The notes beneath the pieces were generated by a model. That model worked only from the letters and a program-made list of their open reading frames with translations. It was not told the origin of the DNA and made no database searches. Source: CAVYTF01 sp963708205 (GTDB lineage Bacteria > Bacteroidota > Bacteroidia > Chitinophagales > Chitinophagaceae). Taken from it: a stretch of 64,000 nucleotides of DNA. Position numbers and translations under genes: made by a program. Of this stretch, positions 45,042 to 53,877 are shown piece after piece. Position 1 is the stretch's first letter. Each line of letters begins with the position of its first letter. The DNA lies in assembly GCA_963708205.1 (NCBI GenBank), contig OY970196.1:1922001-1986000 (forward strand), read 5' to 3'.

Positions 45042-45073
45042 CATCGTTGCGTCGCACTACGTTCATCGTTTGC
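45024..45073. repeat. dispersed intergenic repeat, copy 4, overlapping the end of merC
   Basis: Contains GCATCGTTGCGTCGCACT, matching copy 3 in reverse complement, plus AACGCTCCG shared with copies 1 and 2. CGATG/CATCG and GCAA/TTGC arms (45024-45049) can form a bulged hairpin between the converging merC and cysS genes. Confidence 0.7.
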
Positions 45074-45110
45074 TTTTCTATGAAGCTTTTTTTGGAAAAT
45101 TTTTCTGAAA

Positions 45111-46616
45111 TTAATTCAGGCTATAACTTATCTCGCCATCTTTTTCATCTTTCAATTGAATGCCAAGAACTGACAATTCTTTTCTTATTTTATCACTCGT
45201 TAAAAAGTCTTTTTTTGTTTTTGCTTCTTTGCGAATGTTTATTAAAAGCTGCAGTATTTTATCAAGCTGTTCATTATTTTCAGCATCGCTTTTCAAGCCA
45301 AAAATATCTTCCACAAAAGTTTTCATCTTTTTTTTCAATTTGTCTAAAACCTTTACTGAGATGGTGTTTGCAGCTATGTGCCTATCTTTAATGCCATTAA
45401 TTATTGGGATAAGTTCAAACATATTTGCCAGCACTTTTGCTGTGTTAAAATCATCGTTCATAAAGTCGTCAAATTCATTTAACAGCTTTTGAATCTTACT
45501 TTCCAACTCTTCGTTTCCAGGTAATTTCCCATTTGAATTTACCGCCAGTTTTTTTAAATTTTCATATCCTTCCATCAATCTTTTCAAACCTTTTTCCGCA
45601 GCTTGTAAGGCTTCATTACTAAAATCAAGTGTGGAGCGATAATGCGATTGCAAAATAAAAAATCGTATGGTCATCGGATGATATGCCTGCGCAAGCAATG
45701 GATGATTGCCTGTAAACATTTCTGTTAGCTTGATCACATTATTATAACTTTTGCCCATCTTTTTTCCATCAATTGTGATCATGTTATTATGCAGCCAGTA
45801 ACGCGCAAGCATTTCATTATTGCACACTGCACTTTGCGCAATTTCACATTCATGATGTGGAAATTGTAAATCCATTCCGCCGCCATGTATATCAAATTGC
45901 TCACCTAAATATTTAGAACTCATAGCCGAACATTCTATATGCCAACCCGGGAACCCCTCGCCCCACGGGCTTTTCCAGCGCATGATGTGTTCGGGCGGTG
46001 CATTTTTCCACAATGCAAAATCTGCTTTTGATCTCTTTTCTTCCTGGTTATCAAGTTCTCGGGTTGACTCGATCATTTCTTCCAAAACTCGTCCGCTTAA
46101 AATTCCATAAGGCAAACCTTTCTTCGAAAAAACTTCATTGTATTTCGCCACATCAAAATAAACAGAGCCATTAACAACATAAGCGTAACCATCTTTTATA
46201 ATTTTTTCGATCATGTTTATCTGCTCAACAATATGCCCTGTTGCAGTTGGTTCAATGCTTGGCTCAACCGTATTAAACTGCTTCATTGCCCAATGAAAGA
46301 GGTTGGTATATTTCTGCACAAGCTCCATTGGCTCTAATTTTTCGATCACCGCTTTTTTGCTTATTTTATCTTCAGCATCACGACCTTCTTCTTCAAAATG
46401 CCCGGCATCAGTAATGTTGCGCACATAGCGAACTTTATAACCAAGATGCATGAGGTAACGATAAATAACATCGAATGTAATGTATGGACGTGCATGCCCG
46501 AGGTGGCTTTCGCCGCTAACGGTAGGTCCACAAACATACATACCTACAAGGTTTGGAATGATTGATTTGAATTCTTCTTTTTTTCTTGTTAGTGAATTAT
46601 AAACTTTGAGCGCCAT
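45111..46616 (-). CDS. cysS: cysteinyl-tRNA synthetase
   Basis: 501 residues. Class I motifs are present: the HIGH-type HLGH (residues 38-41) and the KMSKS-type KMGKS (in IDGKKMGKSYNNVI), with zinc ligands Cys29 and the GWHIECSAM and FPHHECEIAQ segments. It charges tRNA-Cys. The C-terminal 60 residues form the anticodon-binding part. It follows the EEP gene cluster on the same strand but 194 bases away, separated by a repeat element. Confidence 0.97.
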   Translation of the reverse strand: MALKVYNSLTRKKEEFKSIIPNLVGMYVCGPTVSGESHLGHARPYITFDVIYRYLMHLGYKVRYVRNITDAGHFEEEGRDAEDKISKKAVIEKLEPMELVQKYTNLFHWAMKQFNTVEPSIEPTATGHIVEQINMIEKIIKDGYAYVVNGSVYFDVAKYNEVFSKKGLPYGILSGRVLEEMIESTRELDNQEEKRSKADFALWKNAPPEHIMRWKSPWGEGFPGWHIECSAMSSKYLGEQFDIHGGGMDLQFPHHECEIAQSAVCNNEMLARYWLHNNMITIDGKKMGKSYNNVIKLTEMFTGNHPLLAQAYHPMTIRFFILQSHYRSTLDFSNEALQAAEKGLKRLMEGYENLKKLAVNSNGKLPGNEELESKIQKLLNEFDDFMNDDFNTAKVLANMFELIPIINGIKDRHIAANTISVKVLDKLKKKMKTFVEDIFGLKSDAENNEQLDKILQLLINIRKEAKTKKDFLTSDKIRKELSVLGIQLKDEKDGEISYSLN

Positions 46617-46689
46617 TGATAAAAAAATATTTTATGTGAATATAAAAGCAAAGAAAGAAACCTGAAAAGATTGCATCAACAATGTTTAA

Positions 46690-46758
46690 TGCACAGACAG
46701 ACGATGAAAGGATTGCGACCTGCCTGCGGCAGGCAGGCGCACGAAGATGCCACGCTTG
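46690..46758. repeat. dispersed intergenic repeat, copy 5, interrupted by a palindrome
   Basis: GATGAAAGGATTGCGAC and CGAAGATGCCACG flank the palindrome CCTGCCTGCGGCAGGCAGG (46719-46737), which forms an 8-pair stem with a CGG loop. It lies between the EEP gene stop and the cysS start. Confidence 0.65.
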
Positions 46759-46810
46759 CTGCAGCTGGTACCAAAATAATCTTTACATTCCTAAGCATGT
46801 TGCGAAGATA

Positions 46811-47929
46811 TTATTTTTTTATGCTCATATCTGAAACGAGCATTAAATGATCGCTTAGACCTTCATCAATAATATTGAATTGAGAGATATTAAAATGATC
46901 ATCGGGCATGATGTAATCTATGCGCAATGTTGGGGCAAGTGCATAATATGTGCGGCCGATTCCGAAATTTTTTGCAAGAAAAGCATCTTGTCTTTCACCG
47001 CGAATATGAAAGTATGTGAAGGAACCAGGCACATCATTGAAATCGCCGCAAACGATGGATGGATAAGGACTTTTGGCAATTGCATCCTTAACTGTTTCTG
47101 CCTGTATGCCGCGCCTGATGAAAGCCATTTTCATTTTTTGAAAAATATTTTTTGATGCATTTATCGAAGTATCATTCTCTGAAATTTTTTGCATTTGTGC
47201 GTAATCACTGTCTTTGAATTTAAAGGATTGCAAATGCAAAGTATAGATGCGAATGGTGTCTTCATCTTTTTTTATATCAATGTAAATAAAGCTTTCTGCA
47301 ATGTTATCAGGATAGTTTATTTTGCCAGAATCTATGATTGGATATTTTGAAAAAATAATACTGCCTTCAACATAGAATCCATTTTTCTTGTTGTAATCTT
47401 TTGAAAAAAAATAATAAGGAAATGATTGAGTGAACAAACCGATATTATCTGCCTGTGGACCTTGTGTATAAGAATGATTAAACTCCTGCAGGCAAATAAC
47501 ATCAGGTTGTTGTTGCAAAATAAGAGCGGCAATCTCAGTACGATCATTTTTTTTTGTTTCCGCATTATTGCTCAAACCATACATACTTCCTACATTCCAA
47601 TCAACGATTCGCAGATCTGCAGGACTTTTTTTTACAACAAAATCTTTTGGCATGTGCATGCCAAACAACACATCAATTTGCTTCCAACCTATTAATAAAG
47701 TGATTACCGAGATCAACGCCAGCACTGGTTTTGCGATGAGCCAGAATAAAAATAAAAAGAAAAGAAGTAATACTAAATAAGGCAAACTCAATCCCAGAAA
47801 GCCTATAAGCCAGGCTTTATCAGGATTGATGTATGGCGCAAGGCAGGCTAATAAAAAAAGCAGGGACACAAAAAGATTCAAGCTGATAAAAAGCCACTTA
47901 AATAAATTGCGAACAATGTTTTTTGCCAT
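46811..47929 (-). CDS. membrane-anchored EEP-family protein, copy B
   Basis: 372 residues. Three transmembrane helices (about residues 10-90) precede an endonuclease/exonuclease/phosphatase domain: DWNVGSMYG, QPDVICLQEF, VEGSIIFSKYP, VCGDFNDVPGS and the last motif GLSDHLMLVSDM, so all catalytic motifs are kept. The active site faces the periplasm if the topology is read correctly. The substrate, a phosphodiester or phospholipid, is unknown. The gene lies 29 bases after copy A and is very similar in layout, pointing to a tandem duplication. Confidence 0.85.
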   Translation of the reverse strand: MAKNIVRNLFKWLFISLNLFVSLLFLLACLAPYINPDKAWLIGFLGLSLPYLVLLLFFLFLFWLIAKPVLALISVITLLIGWKQIDVLFGMHMPKDFVVKKSPADLRIVDWNVGSMYGLSNNAETKKNDRTEIAALILQQQPDVICLQEFNHSYTQGPQADNIGLFTQSFPYYFFSKDYNKKNGFYVEGSIIFSKYPIIDSGKINYPDNIAESFIYIDIKKDEDTIRIYTLHLQSFKFKDSDYAQMQKISENDTSINASKNIFQKMKMAFIRRGIQAETVKDAIAKSPYPSIVCGDFNDVPGSFTYFHIRGERQDAFLAKNFGIGRTYYALAPTLRIDYIMPDDHFNISQFNIIDEGLSDHLMLVSDMSIKK

Positions 47930-47958
47930 CGCATAAATTTAAGGAATAATCAATGCCA

Positions 47959-49074
47959 TTATTTCCATGTAAGATCTGTTATTACCGGATAATGATCTGA
48001 TAATTTTTGCTGAATGACTTTGCATTGCATCACTTTAAATCTTTTATCGGCGAAACAATAATCTATGCGAAGTGTTGGTAATATTTTATAAAAGGTTGCA
48101 CCAATGCCTGCTCCTTTTTCAAGAAATGCATCCTGAAGATCATCTCTTAATTTGTTATAATTATATGAGCAAGGCACAGCATTCATATCTCCGCAATAAA
48201 TTACAGGGTAAGGACTTTTATTTATCTGTGCTCGAATAATTTTTATTTCATCTTCATGTGTTTGCTCCACTTCACGAAGTTTGTGTTGTACAACACGCTT
48301 GCGTTGATATGTAATCTGGTAAAGGTTTTTGCCGGCTTCTGATTCTTGTGTCGTATCAAAATAAAGAGAAAAAGATTGAAGGTGTGCTGTAAAAATGCGA
48401 ATGGGTTTATGCTGAAAAAAAACATCAGTATAAATACAATTTTCGCTTTCATCTCTATTTACAATATTTATTCTTCCGCTGTCTATAAATGGCTGGAATG
48501 AAAAAATAGCAACACCATGAATTTGTATACTTCTGTCAGCTAGCATTTTAATGCTGTCATTAGAAAAAAAATGAAATTCATAACCTAAGGAATCTAATTC
48601 ATGACGAACCGAAATAAGCCATTTTGCATTTTCAACATTCCAATATTCCTGAAAACACAAAATATCCGGATGCACTTGCTGAATTATTTTAAGCATTTGA
48701 ATACGTGTTGCAGCTTGCGGAAAATTCTGCGGCATAATATTTACAAAACCCTGCACATTCCATGTCATTATGCGCAAAGCAGCAGGATCTTTTTTGTCAC
48801 TCCAAGCGCTTTTGTTAAAAGCATAGCTATGCTGCACATTCTTGAAACCCATAGCCAGCAATACTATCAGAAGAATTACAATTCTTCTGTTTATAAAAAA
48901 TTGAATAATGCAAATGAAGAGCATCAATAAAAAAAGATAAGGAAATACTATTGCAAAAATGCTTATCAGTGAAAAAAATGATGGAGAAATGAGAAAACTT
49001 AATGCACTAAGTACATAGGTACAAGCGATAAGAAAGCAAATGACATACCATGTAGTTTTTAGAAATTTTTTCAT
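47959..49074 (-). CDS. membrane-anchored EEP-family protein, copy A
   Basis: 371 residues with the same layout as copy B: N-terminal helices, then MTWNVQGFVN, HPDILCFQEYWN, HGVAIFSFQPF, IYCGDMNAVPCSYNYN and KLSDHYPVITDL. All motifs of the Mg-dependent EEP hydrolases are present. It is 12 bases after the first rhomboid gene on the same strand. The pair of rhomboids and pair of EEP proteins in one transcript recurs in related genomes, as I recall. Confidence 0.85.
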   Translation of the reverse strand: MKKFLKTTWYVICFLIACTYVLSALSFLISPSFFSLISIFAIVFPYLFLLMLFICIIQFFINRRIVILLIVLLAMGFKNVQHSYAFNKSAWSDKKDPAALRIMTWNVQGFVNIMPQNFPQAATRIQMLKIIQQVHPDILCFQEYWNVENAKWLISVRHELDSLGYEFHFFSNDSIKMLADRSIQIHGVAIFSFQPFIDSGRINIVNRDESENCIYTDVFFQHKPIRIFTAHLQSFSLYFDTTQESEAGKNLYQITYQRKRVVQHKLREVEQTHEDEIKIIRAQINKSPYPVIYCGDMNAVPCSYNYNKLRDDLQDAFLEKGAGIGATFYKILPTLRIDYCFADKRFKVMQCKVIQQKLSDHYPVITDLTWK

Positions 49075-49086
49075 GAAATGGTATTT

Positions 49087-50019
49087 CTAAAAATCTTCCT
49101 GGCTTGCTTTTTTTAAAAATTCTTTTTCATCATCGGTTAAATGATTATATCCTTCAAGATTTATTTTATCTAAAATCTTATCAAGCTTTTGTTGGGAAAA
49201 ATGCACCTTTTTTTCGTAGGGCTTTCGCGTTACTTTATAATAGTTTTGTTGTTTTGGAAACTGTATTTTTTTCTTTTCTGGATTAAAAATATTATCGCAC
49301 CATTTTACAAAATCATTCATCCATTTACTCATGTCATTGCCTTTCTGCAATTCCTTCACAAAAAGAAATCCTACGCCGGCTGCAGCTAAATGTGCAATTG
49401 CAACAGGTGCATTACCACTTCCTATGCTTATATAATCAACAGCTATAAAAATTACCGTAAGCACCCAAAGTGGTATGCCTCCGTTTATCATTGGAAAAAT
49501 TTTATAACGGGGCGAAAGAGTTGTAGCCGCAATTGCAATTGTCATTACAGAAGTTCCTGCACCATACAATGCAAACCCATTTAAGATAGTACTGCTGAGA
49601 ATTGGAATAACATTCACTGCAATCAAGAAAAATATCGCACCAAAAAAACCTCCATATAAATACAATGGTATCAGTTTGCTGTTGCCTGAAAGATCTTGTA
49701 AAATATATCCGAAACACCAAAGCCAAAGCATGTTGCTGATAACCAACATTACATTGTCATGTATAAACATAAATGTTATGATCGTCCAGGGTTTAATGGC
49801 TTCAGCACTTACATTTCCTGAAAAAATTGTCCAGTTAAATATTTGGGAATGAAATAAATTCAGAGCAGTATAATCTTTATCGTAACTCATTAAATAAATG
49901 AGTTTGACGAAGCTTAGCATGGCAAACAAAACAGCATTAATTATAATGATCCAAATGAGTGCATTGTTATCCTGACCAAGCAAAATCTTTTTACTTCTGT
50001 TTTGCTGCAACACTGTCAT
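49087..50019 (-). CDS. rhomboid-family protein, probably catalytically inactive
   Basis: 310 residues, six or seven transmembrane helices. The rhomboid Ser motif GxSx appears here as LYGAGTSVM (Gly153-Ala154-Gly155-Thr156-Ser157), so the usual catalytic serine position is glycine. The second residue, His210, in AIAHLAAAGVGF is kept. The loop-one motif before NMLWLW reads FIHDNVMLVISN, missing the usual second histidine. A shifted Ser157 might replace the nucleophile, but the simplest reading is a pseudoprotease. A charged cytoplasmic tail of about 80 residues follows. The neighbouring rhomboid has all residues. Confidence 0.8.
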   Translation of the reverse strand: MTVLQQNRSKKILLGQDNNALIWIIIINAVLFAMLSFVKLIYLMSYDKDYTALNLFHSQIFNWTIFSGNVSAEAIKPWTIITFMFIHDNVMLVISNMLWLWCFGYILQDLSGNSKLIPLYLYGGFFGAIFFLIAVNVIPILSSTILNGFALYGAGTSVMTIAIAATTLSPRYKIFPMINGGIPLWVLTVIFIAVDYISIGSGNAPVAIAHLAAAGVGFLFVKELQKGNDMSKWMNDFVKWCDNIFNPEKKKIQFPKQQNYYKVTRKPYEKKVHFSQQKLDKILDKINLEGYNHLTDDEKEFLKKASQEDF

Positions 50020-50082
50020 ACAAAGAAATTTTACTCAAAGTTTACGTGAAAAAAAATAATTTCAGCTATAAAATTTTACTAA

Positions 50083-50838
50083 TTAATAAAAATTATTTCG
50101 CTTGTTCTTATTCCAAAAATAAACAAGAATTATTCCAACCAATGCGCCACCCAAATGTGCAATGTGGGCAACATCATCACCCGAAGAACTTTTTATAGCC
50201 ATATATAATTCCACAGCAGCATAGCCGATCACAAACCATTTTGCTTTTATCGGAAAGAAAAAATATAAATAGATGTAGGTGTTGGGAAATAAATAACCGA
50301 ATGCCGCAAGACAGCCAAAAATTGCACCCGAAGCGCCAAGTGTTGGTTCATTTAAATTCAATATTAAAACCTGGTTTGCAATGTCTGTTGAGATGGGTAA
50401 ATTGCCACCAGGACCATATTTATTTATAAAATCTGCAGCACTTGCAGAGTTAGCAATGGTACTAAACTCAGCAAGCATTTTTTGTGTTTCAACATATAAA
50501 ACTGTCATGTGGCAAAGCGCCGCACCAAGCCCGCAGATCAAATAAAAAGTAAGAAATCTTTTTGGCCCCCAAAGGTTTTCAAGTATACTGCCAAACATCC
50601 ACAACGCAAACATGTTAAAGAAAATATGATCAATGCCTGCATGTAAAAACATGTAAGTTAAAAACTGCCATGGCTTGAATAAAGGACTTTGCCATGTGTG
50701 CAAAGCAAAATTATTTTCAAAAAAAGAATTGCCGTTACCGATGGTGCTTTGTGCAAGAAAAACAAGCACATTTATTATAAGAAGATTTTTAATAATGGTT
50801 GGTAAAATCTGGAAACTTCCCGGTCTGAATTCTGTCAT
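50083..50838 (-). CDS. rhomboid-family intramembrane serine protease
   Basis: 251 residues with six transmembrane helices. The catalytic pair is complete: Ser170 in LGASGAIFG and His228 in HIAHLGGALVG, with the supporting FLHAGIDHIFFNM motif (His66, His71, Asn75). It cuts single-span membrane proteins within the bilayer; targets unknown. It is the upstream partner of the Ser-less rhomboid in the rlmD-led transcript. Confidence 0.9.
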   Translation of the reverse strand: MTEFRPGSFQILPTIIKNLLIINVLVFLAQSTIGNGNSFFENNFALHTWQSPLFKPWQFLTYMFLHAGIDHIFFNMFALWMFGSILENLWGPKRFLTFYLICGLGAALCHMTVLYVETQKMLAEFSTIANSASAADFINKYGPGGNLPISTDIANQVLILNLNEPTLGASGAIFGCLAAFGYLFPNTYIYLYFFFPIKAKWFVIGYAAVELYMAIKSSSGDDVAHIAHLGGALVGIILVYFWNKNKRNNFY

Positions 50839-50862
50839 TTATTAAATAAAATTTTATGCAAA

Positions 50863-52272
50863 TTAATTTTTTAATTTTAGTTGCACCACGTTTTCTATAT
50901 GATGCGTATGCGGAAACATATCAACCGGTTGAATTTTTTTTACTGCATATTTTTCATCAAGTAAATTAAGATCACGCGCCTGTGTTGCAGGATTGCAGCT
51001 TACGTACACGATCAGCGGCGCTGGAATATCAAGCAATTTTTTTATTAATTTTTCGTGCATGCCTGCGCGCGGTGGGTCTGTAATGATCACATCAGGTGTG
51101 CCATTTTGCTGAAAAAAATTTTCATTGCAAATCTCAACCACATCTCCAGAAAAAAATTCGGCATGATTAATATTATTGAGCCTTGCATTTTCATAAGCAT
51201 CTTTCACAGCTTCATCAACCGTTTCAACGCCGATTATTTTTTTTGCATTTTTACTTAGAAAAATTCCAATACTCCCTGTGCCGCAATACAGATCATATAA
51301 AGTTTGCTCGCTATTCAATTCTGCAAAATCTTTCGCAACACTATATAATTTTTCGCTTTGCCTTGTATTGGTTTGAAAAAATGACTTTGGGCTGATCTTA
51401 AATTTAAAATCTTCCAGCGTTTCTGTTATGTATTCATTTCCAAAATAAAGTTTTGGTTCAAGATCGTACCAGCTATCATTAAATTTTGTGTTGATGGTAT
51501 AAAGCAAAGAAGTGATCTGCGGAAATTCTGCAATCAATTTATCCATCAATAATTTTGTATGTTTTTCATCTTCAAAACCGATCATAATATTTACCATCCA
51601 TTCGCCGGAATTTGAGCTTCGAATTTGCATCGTGCGAAGCCAGCCAGTGTGCAATCTTGCATCATAAAAACCGAGATTATTCTCCTTGCCAAAATGCTCA
51701 ACTGCTTTGCGGATAAGGTTTGTAGGCTCAGGCTGTAAATGGCAAACATTTATTTCAATCACTTTATCAAACATATTTCTTGCATGATAACCTGCCACAT
51801 TTTCTGAAGAAGAAAATAATGGATTATGCAATTGTTGCGGTGTTAAATATTTTTTGTTGGAGAAAGTATATTCAAGTTTGTTTCGGTAAAATCTTGTTTC
51901 ATCACAACCAATTATTGGCAGCATTTCAGGCAAACTTATTTTCCCTATCCGCTGCAGATTATCTGCAACTTGTTTTTGTTTGTAAAACAATTGTTGTTCA
52001 TAAGGAAGCATTTGCCATTGGCATCCGCCGCAAATACCAAAGTGCTCGCAAAACGGTTCAATTCTATTTTCAGCATATTGTATAAACTCAACAGGAAAGC
52101 CTTCTGCCCAATCTTTTTTATTTTTTTGCAGTTGCACATTTACAACATCTCCGGGAACTGTATGTTCTATAAAAATAACTTTGCCATTAACATGCGCGAG
52201 CGATTTTCCTTCAGCTGCATAATCTTCAACTAAAACATTTTCTACAATAACCGGCTTGCTTTTTCGTTTCAC
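50863..52272 (-). CDS. rlmD: 23S rRNA uracil-C5 methyltransferase, RlmD-like
   Basis: 469 residues from a GTG start. An N-terminal TRAM domain (about 10-65) is followed by an iron-sulfur cysteine set (CEHFGICGGCQW), the AdoMet-binding DLYCGTGSIGIF and the catalytic cysteine in VYVSCNPATQARDL. The protein methylates a uracil in 23S rRNA; the exact site (1939 or 747 group) cannot be fixed from sequence alone. It appears to lead the minus-strand run rlmD, two rhomboids and two EEP genes, with gaps of 12-63 bases. Confidence 0.9.
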   Translation of the reverse strand: MKRKSKPVIVENVLVEDYAAEGKSLAHVNGKVIFIEHTVPGDVVNVQLQKNKKDWAEGFPVEFIQYAENRIEPFCEHFGICGGCQWQMLPYEQQLFYKQKQVADNLQRIGKISLPEMLPIIGCDETRFYRNKLEYTFSNKKYLTPQQLHNPLFSSSENVAGYHARNMFDKVIEINVCHLQPEPTNLIRKAVEHFGKENNLGFYDARLHTGWLRTMQIRSSNSGEWMVNIMIGFEDEKHTKLLMDKLIAEFPQITSLLYTINTKFNDSWYDLEPKLYFGNEYITETLEDFKFKISPKSFFQTNTRQSEKLYSVAKDFAELNSEQTLYDLYCGTGSIGIFLSKNAKKIIGVETVDEAVKDAYENARLNNINHAEFFSGDVVEICNENFFQQNGTPDVIITDPPRAGMHEKLIKKLLDIPAPLIVYVSCNPATQARDLNLLDEKYAVKKIQPVDMFPHTHHIENVVQLKLKN

Positions 52273-52395
52273 GCAGCAAAGATAATTGGCTGCAGGCTTG
52301 AGTTATCAGCGTTTAAGATATTAACGCAACGTAATTTTTATCAACAACTATCTTTCAATTAGTTTTATATTTTTACAACTCAATCATTTTTTTGT

Positions 52396-53871
52396 ATGAT
52401 GCGAATATTTTTAATTACAATTTTATCTTTTTCTTTTTTTATAATAAATGCTCAGCCAAAAAAAACAACCCCAACGACTAATACTGGAACACAAAATGCA
52501 GCTTCAGGTTATGCAATTCCTGTAACAGTTACACCTTTAAAAGATGAAAAAATATATATCGGCTGTTATTATGGCAAGTATAAAAATTTAGTTGATTCAA
52601 TTATTCTGGATGATAAAAGCTCTGGCATTTTTAAAGGCAAACAAAAACTTCCGCAGGGAATTTATTTTTTAGTGTCGAATGAGAAAGTGATCATGTTTGA
52701 ATTTTTTATGGATGAAACGCAACACTTTTCAATAAAGGCAGATACTGCAGATTATAATAAAAATATTATAACAGGTTCAAAAGAAAATGATCTCTTTCAT
52801 GATTACACAATTTTTCTGAATAAAGAAGTTCCGCAGTTAACATCATTGCAAACGCAATTAAAAAAAACGACAAATAAAAATGATTCTATTGCCATAACAT
52901 TACAATTAAAAAAAATAAATCAAAGCATTACCGATTATCGTGATAATATCATTAAAGAACATCCGCAATCCATGCTGGCATTATTTTTCACAGCAGTACG
53001 TCGACCAGATGTGCCGCCAGGATTAAGTCAGCAAAGTGCAGCATATTATATGAAAGATCATTATTGGGATGGTGTTTTATTTAATGACCCAAGGTTGTTG
53101 CGCACACCCTTTTTTGATCCGAAGCTGCAGGATTATTTTAAATATTATGTTTCTCCCGATCCTGATTCTGTGATTGCCGAAGTAAATTATATGTTGCTTT
53201 CTGCGCGCACGAATGATGATATGTTTAAATATTTATTGGGAAATTTTACAGATAAATATATCAACCCTGAAATAATGGGGCAGGATAAAGTTTTTCTCTT
53301 TTTGTTTGATAATTTTTATGCAAAAGGAGATACTTTATGGTTAAGTGCAGCACAGCGAAAATATATTTTTGACCGCGCATATAGTTTAATAGCAAATCAA
53401 ATTGGGGCTTCTGCGCCAACACTTGATCTTTCTGATTCTGCCGGAAAAGTGCATTCATTGTATGATGTAAATGCGGCTTTTACAGTTGTTGTTTTTTGGG
53501 ATCCTGATTGCAGTCATTGTCAAAAAGAATTGCCGGTGCTTGATTCAATTTATGAAGCAAAGTGGAAAAAAGAAGATGTAAAAATTTACTCGGTAAATAT
53601 TACAGATGCTGCATTGCCGCATTGGTATAAATTTATTCAGGACAATCATTTGCGGGATTGGATAAATGTTTATCAACCGCATGATCAAATGATTGCAGAA
53701 GAAGCAGCGAAGCAAGCAAATTACAGGCAACTATATGATGTGTTTCAAACGCCAACAATGTATTTGCTTGATAAAGACAAACACATCATTGCAAAAAAAT
53801 TAAGCATCGAGCAGTTTGATGATGTGATCACTGCAAAAATCTCCAACCAAAAACCAACTTCAAAAGAATAA
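52396..53871 (+). CDS. periplasmic TlpA-like thioredoxin-fold protein
   Basis: 491 residues with a signal peptide (MMRIFLITILSFSFFIINAQ). A long N-terminal part (about 35-330) matches the DUF4369/DUF5106-type modules of Bacteroidota thioredoxin-like proteins, and the C-terminal domain (about 340-480) has the active CxxC in WDPDCSHCQKELP. It is likely a thiol-disulfide oxidoreductase in the periplasm. It is followed 6 bases later by the SurA-like gene, so the two act in envelope protein quality control together; this is inference. Confidence 0.85.
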   Translation: MMRIFLITILSFSFFIINAQPKKTTPTTNTGTQNAASGYAIPVTVTPLKDEKIYIGCYYGKYKNLVDSIILDDKSSGIFKGKQKLPQGIYFLVSNEKVIMFEFFMDETQHFSIKADTADYNKNIITGSKENDLFHDYTIFLNKEVPQLTSLQTQLKKTTNKNDSIAITLQLKKINQSITDYRDNIIKEHPQSMLALFFTAVRRPDVPPGLSQQSAAYYMKDHYWDGVLFNDPRLLRTPFFDPKLQDYFKYYVSPDPDSVIAEVNYMLLSARTNDDMFKYLLGNFTDKYINPEIMGQDKVFLFLFDNFYAKGDTLWLSAAQRKYIFDRAYSLIANQIGASAPTLDLSDSAGKVHSLYDVNAAFTVVVFWDPDCSHCQKELPVLDSIYEAKWKKEDVKIYSVNITDAALPHWYKFIQDNHLRDWINVYQPHDQMIAEEAAKQANYRQLYDVFQTPTMYLLDKDKHIIAKKLSIEQFDDVITAKISNQKPTSKE

Positions 53872-53877
53872 TATTTT

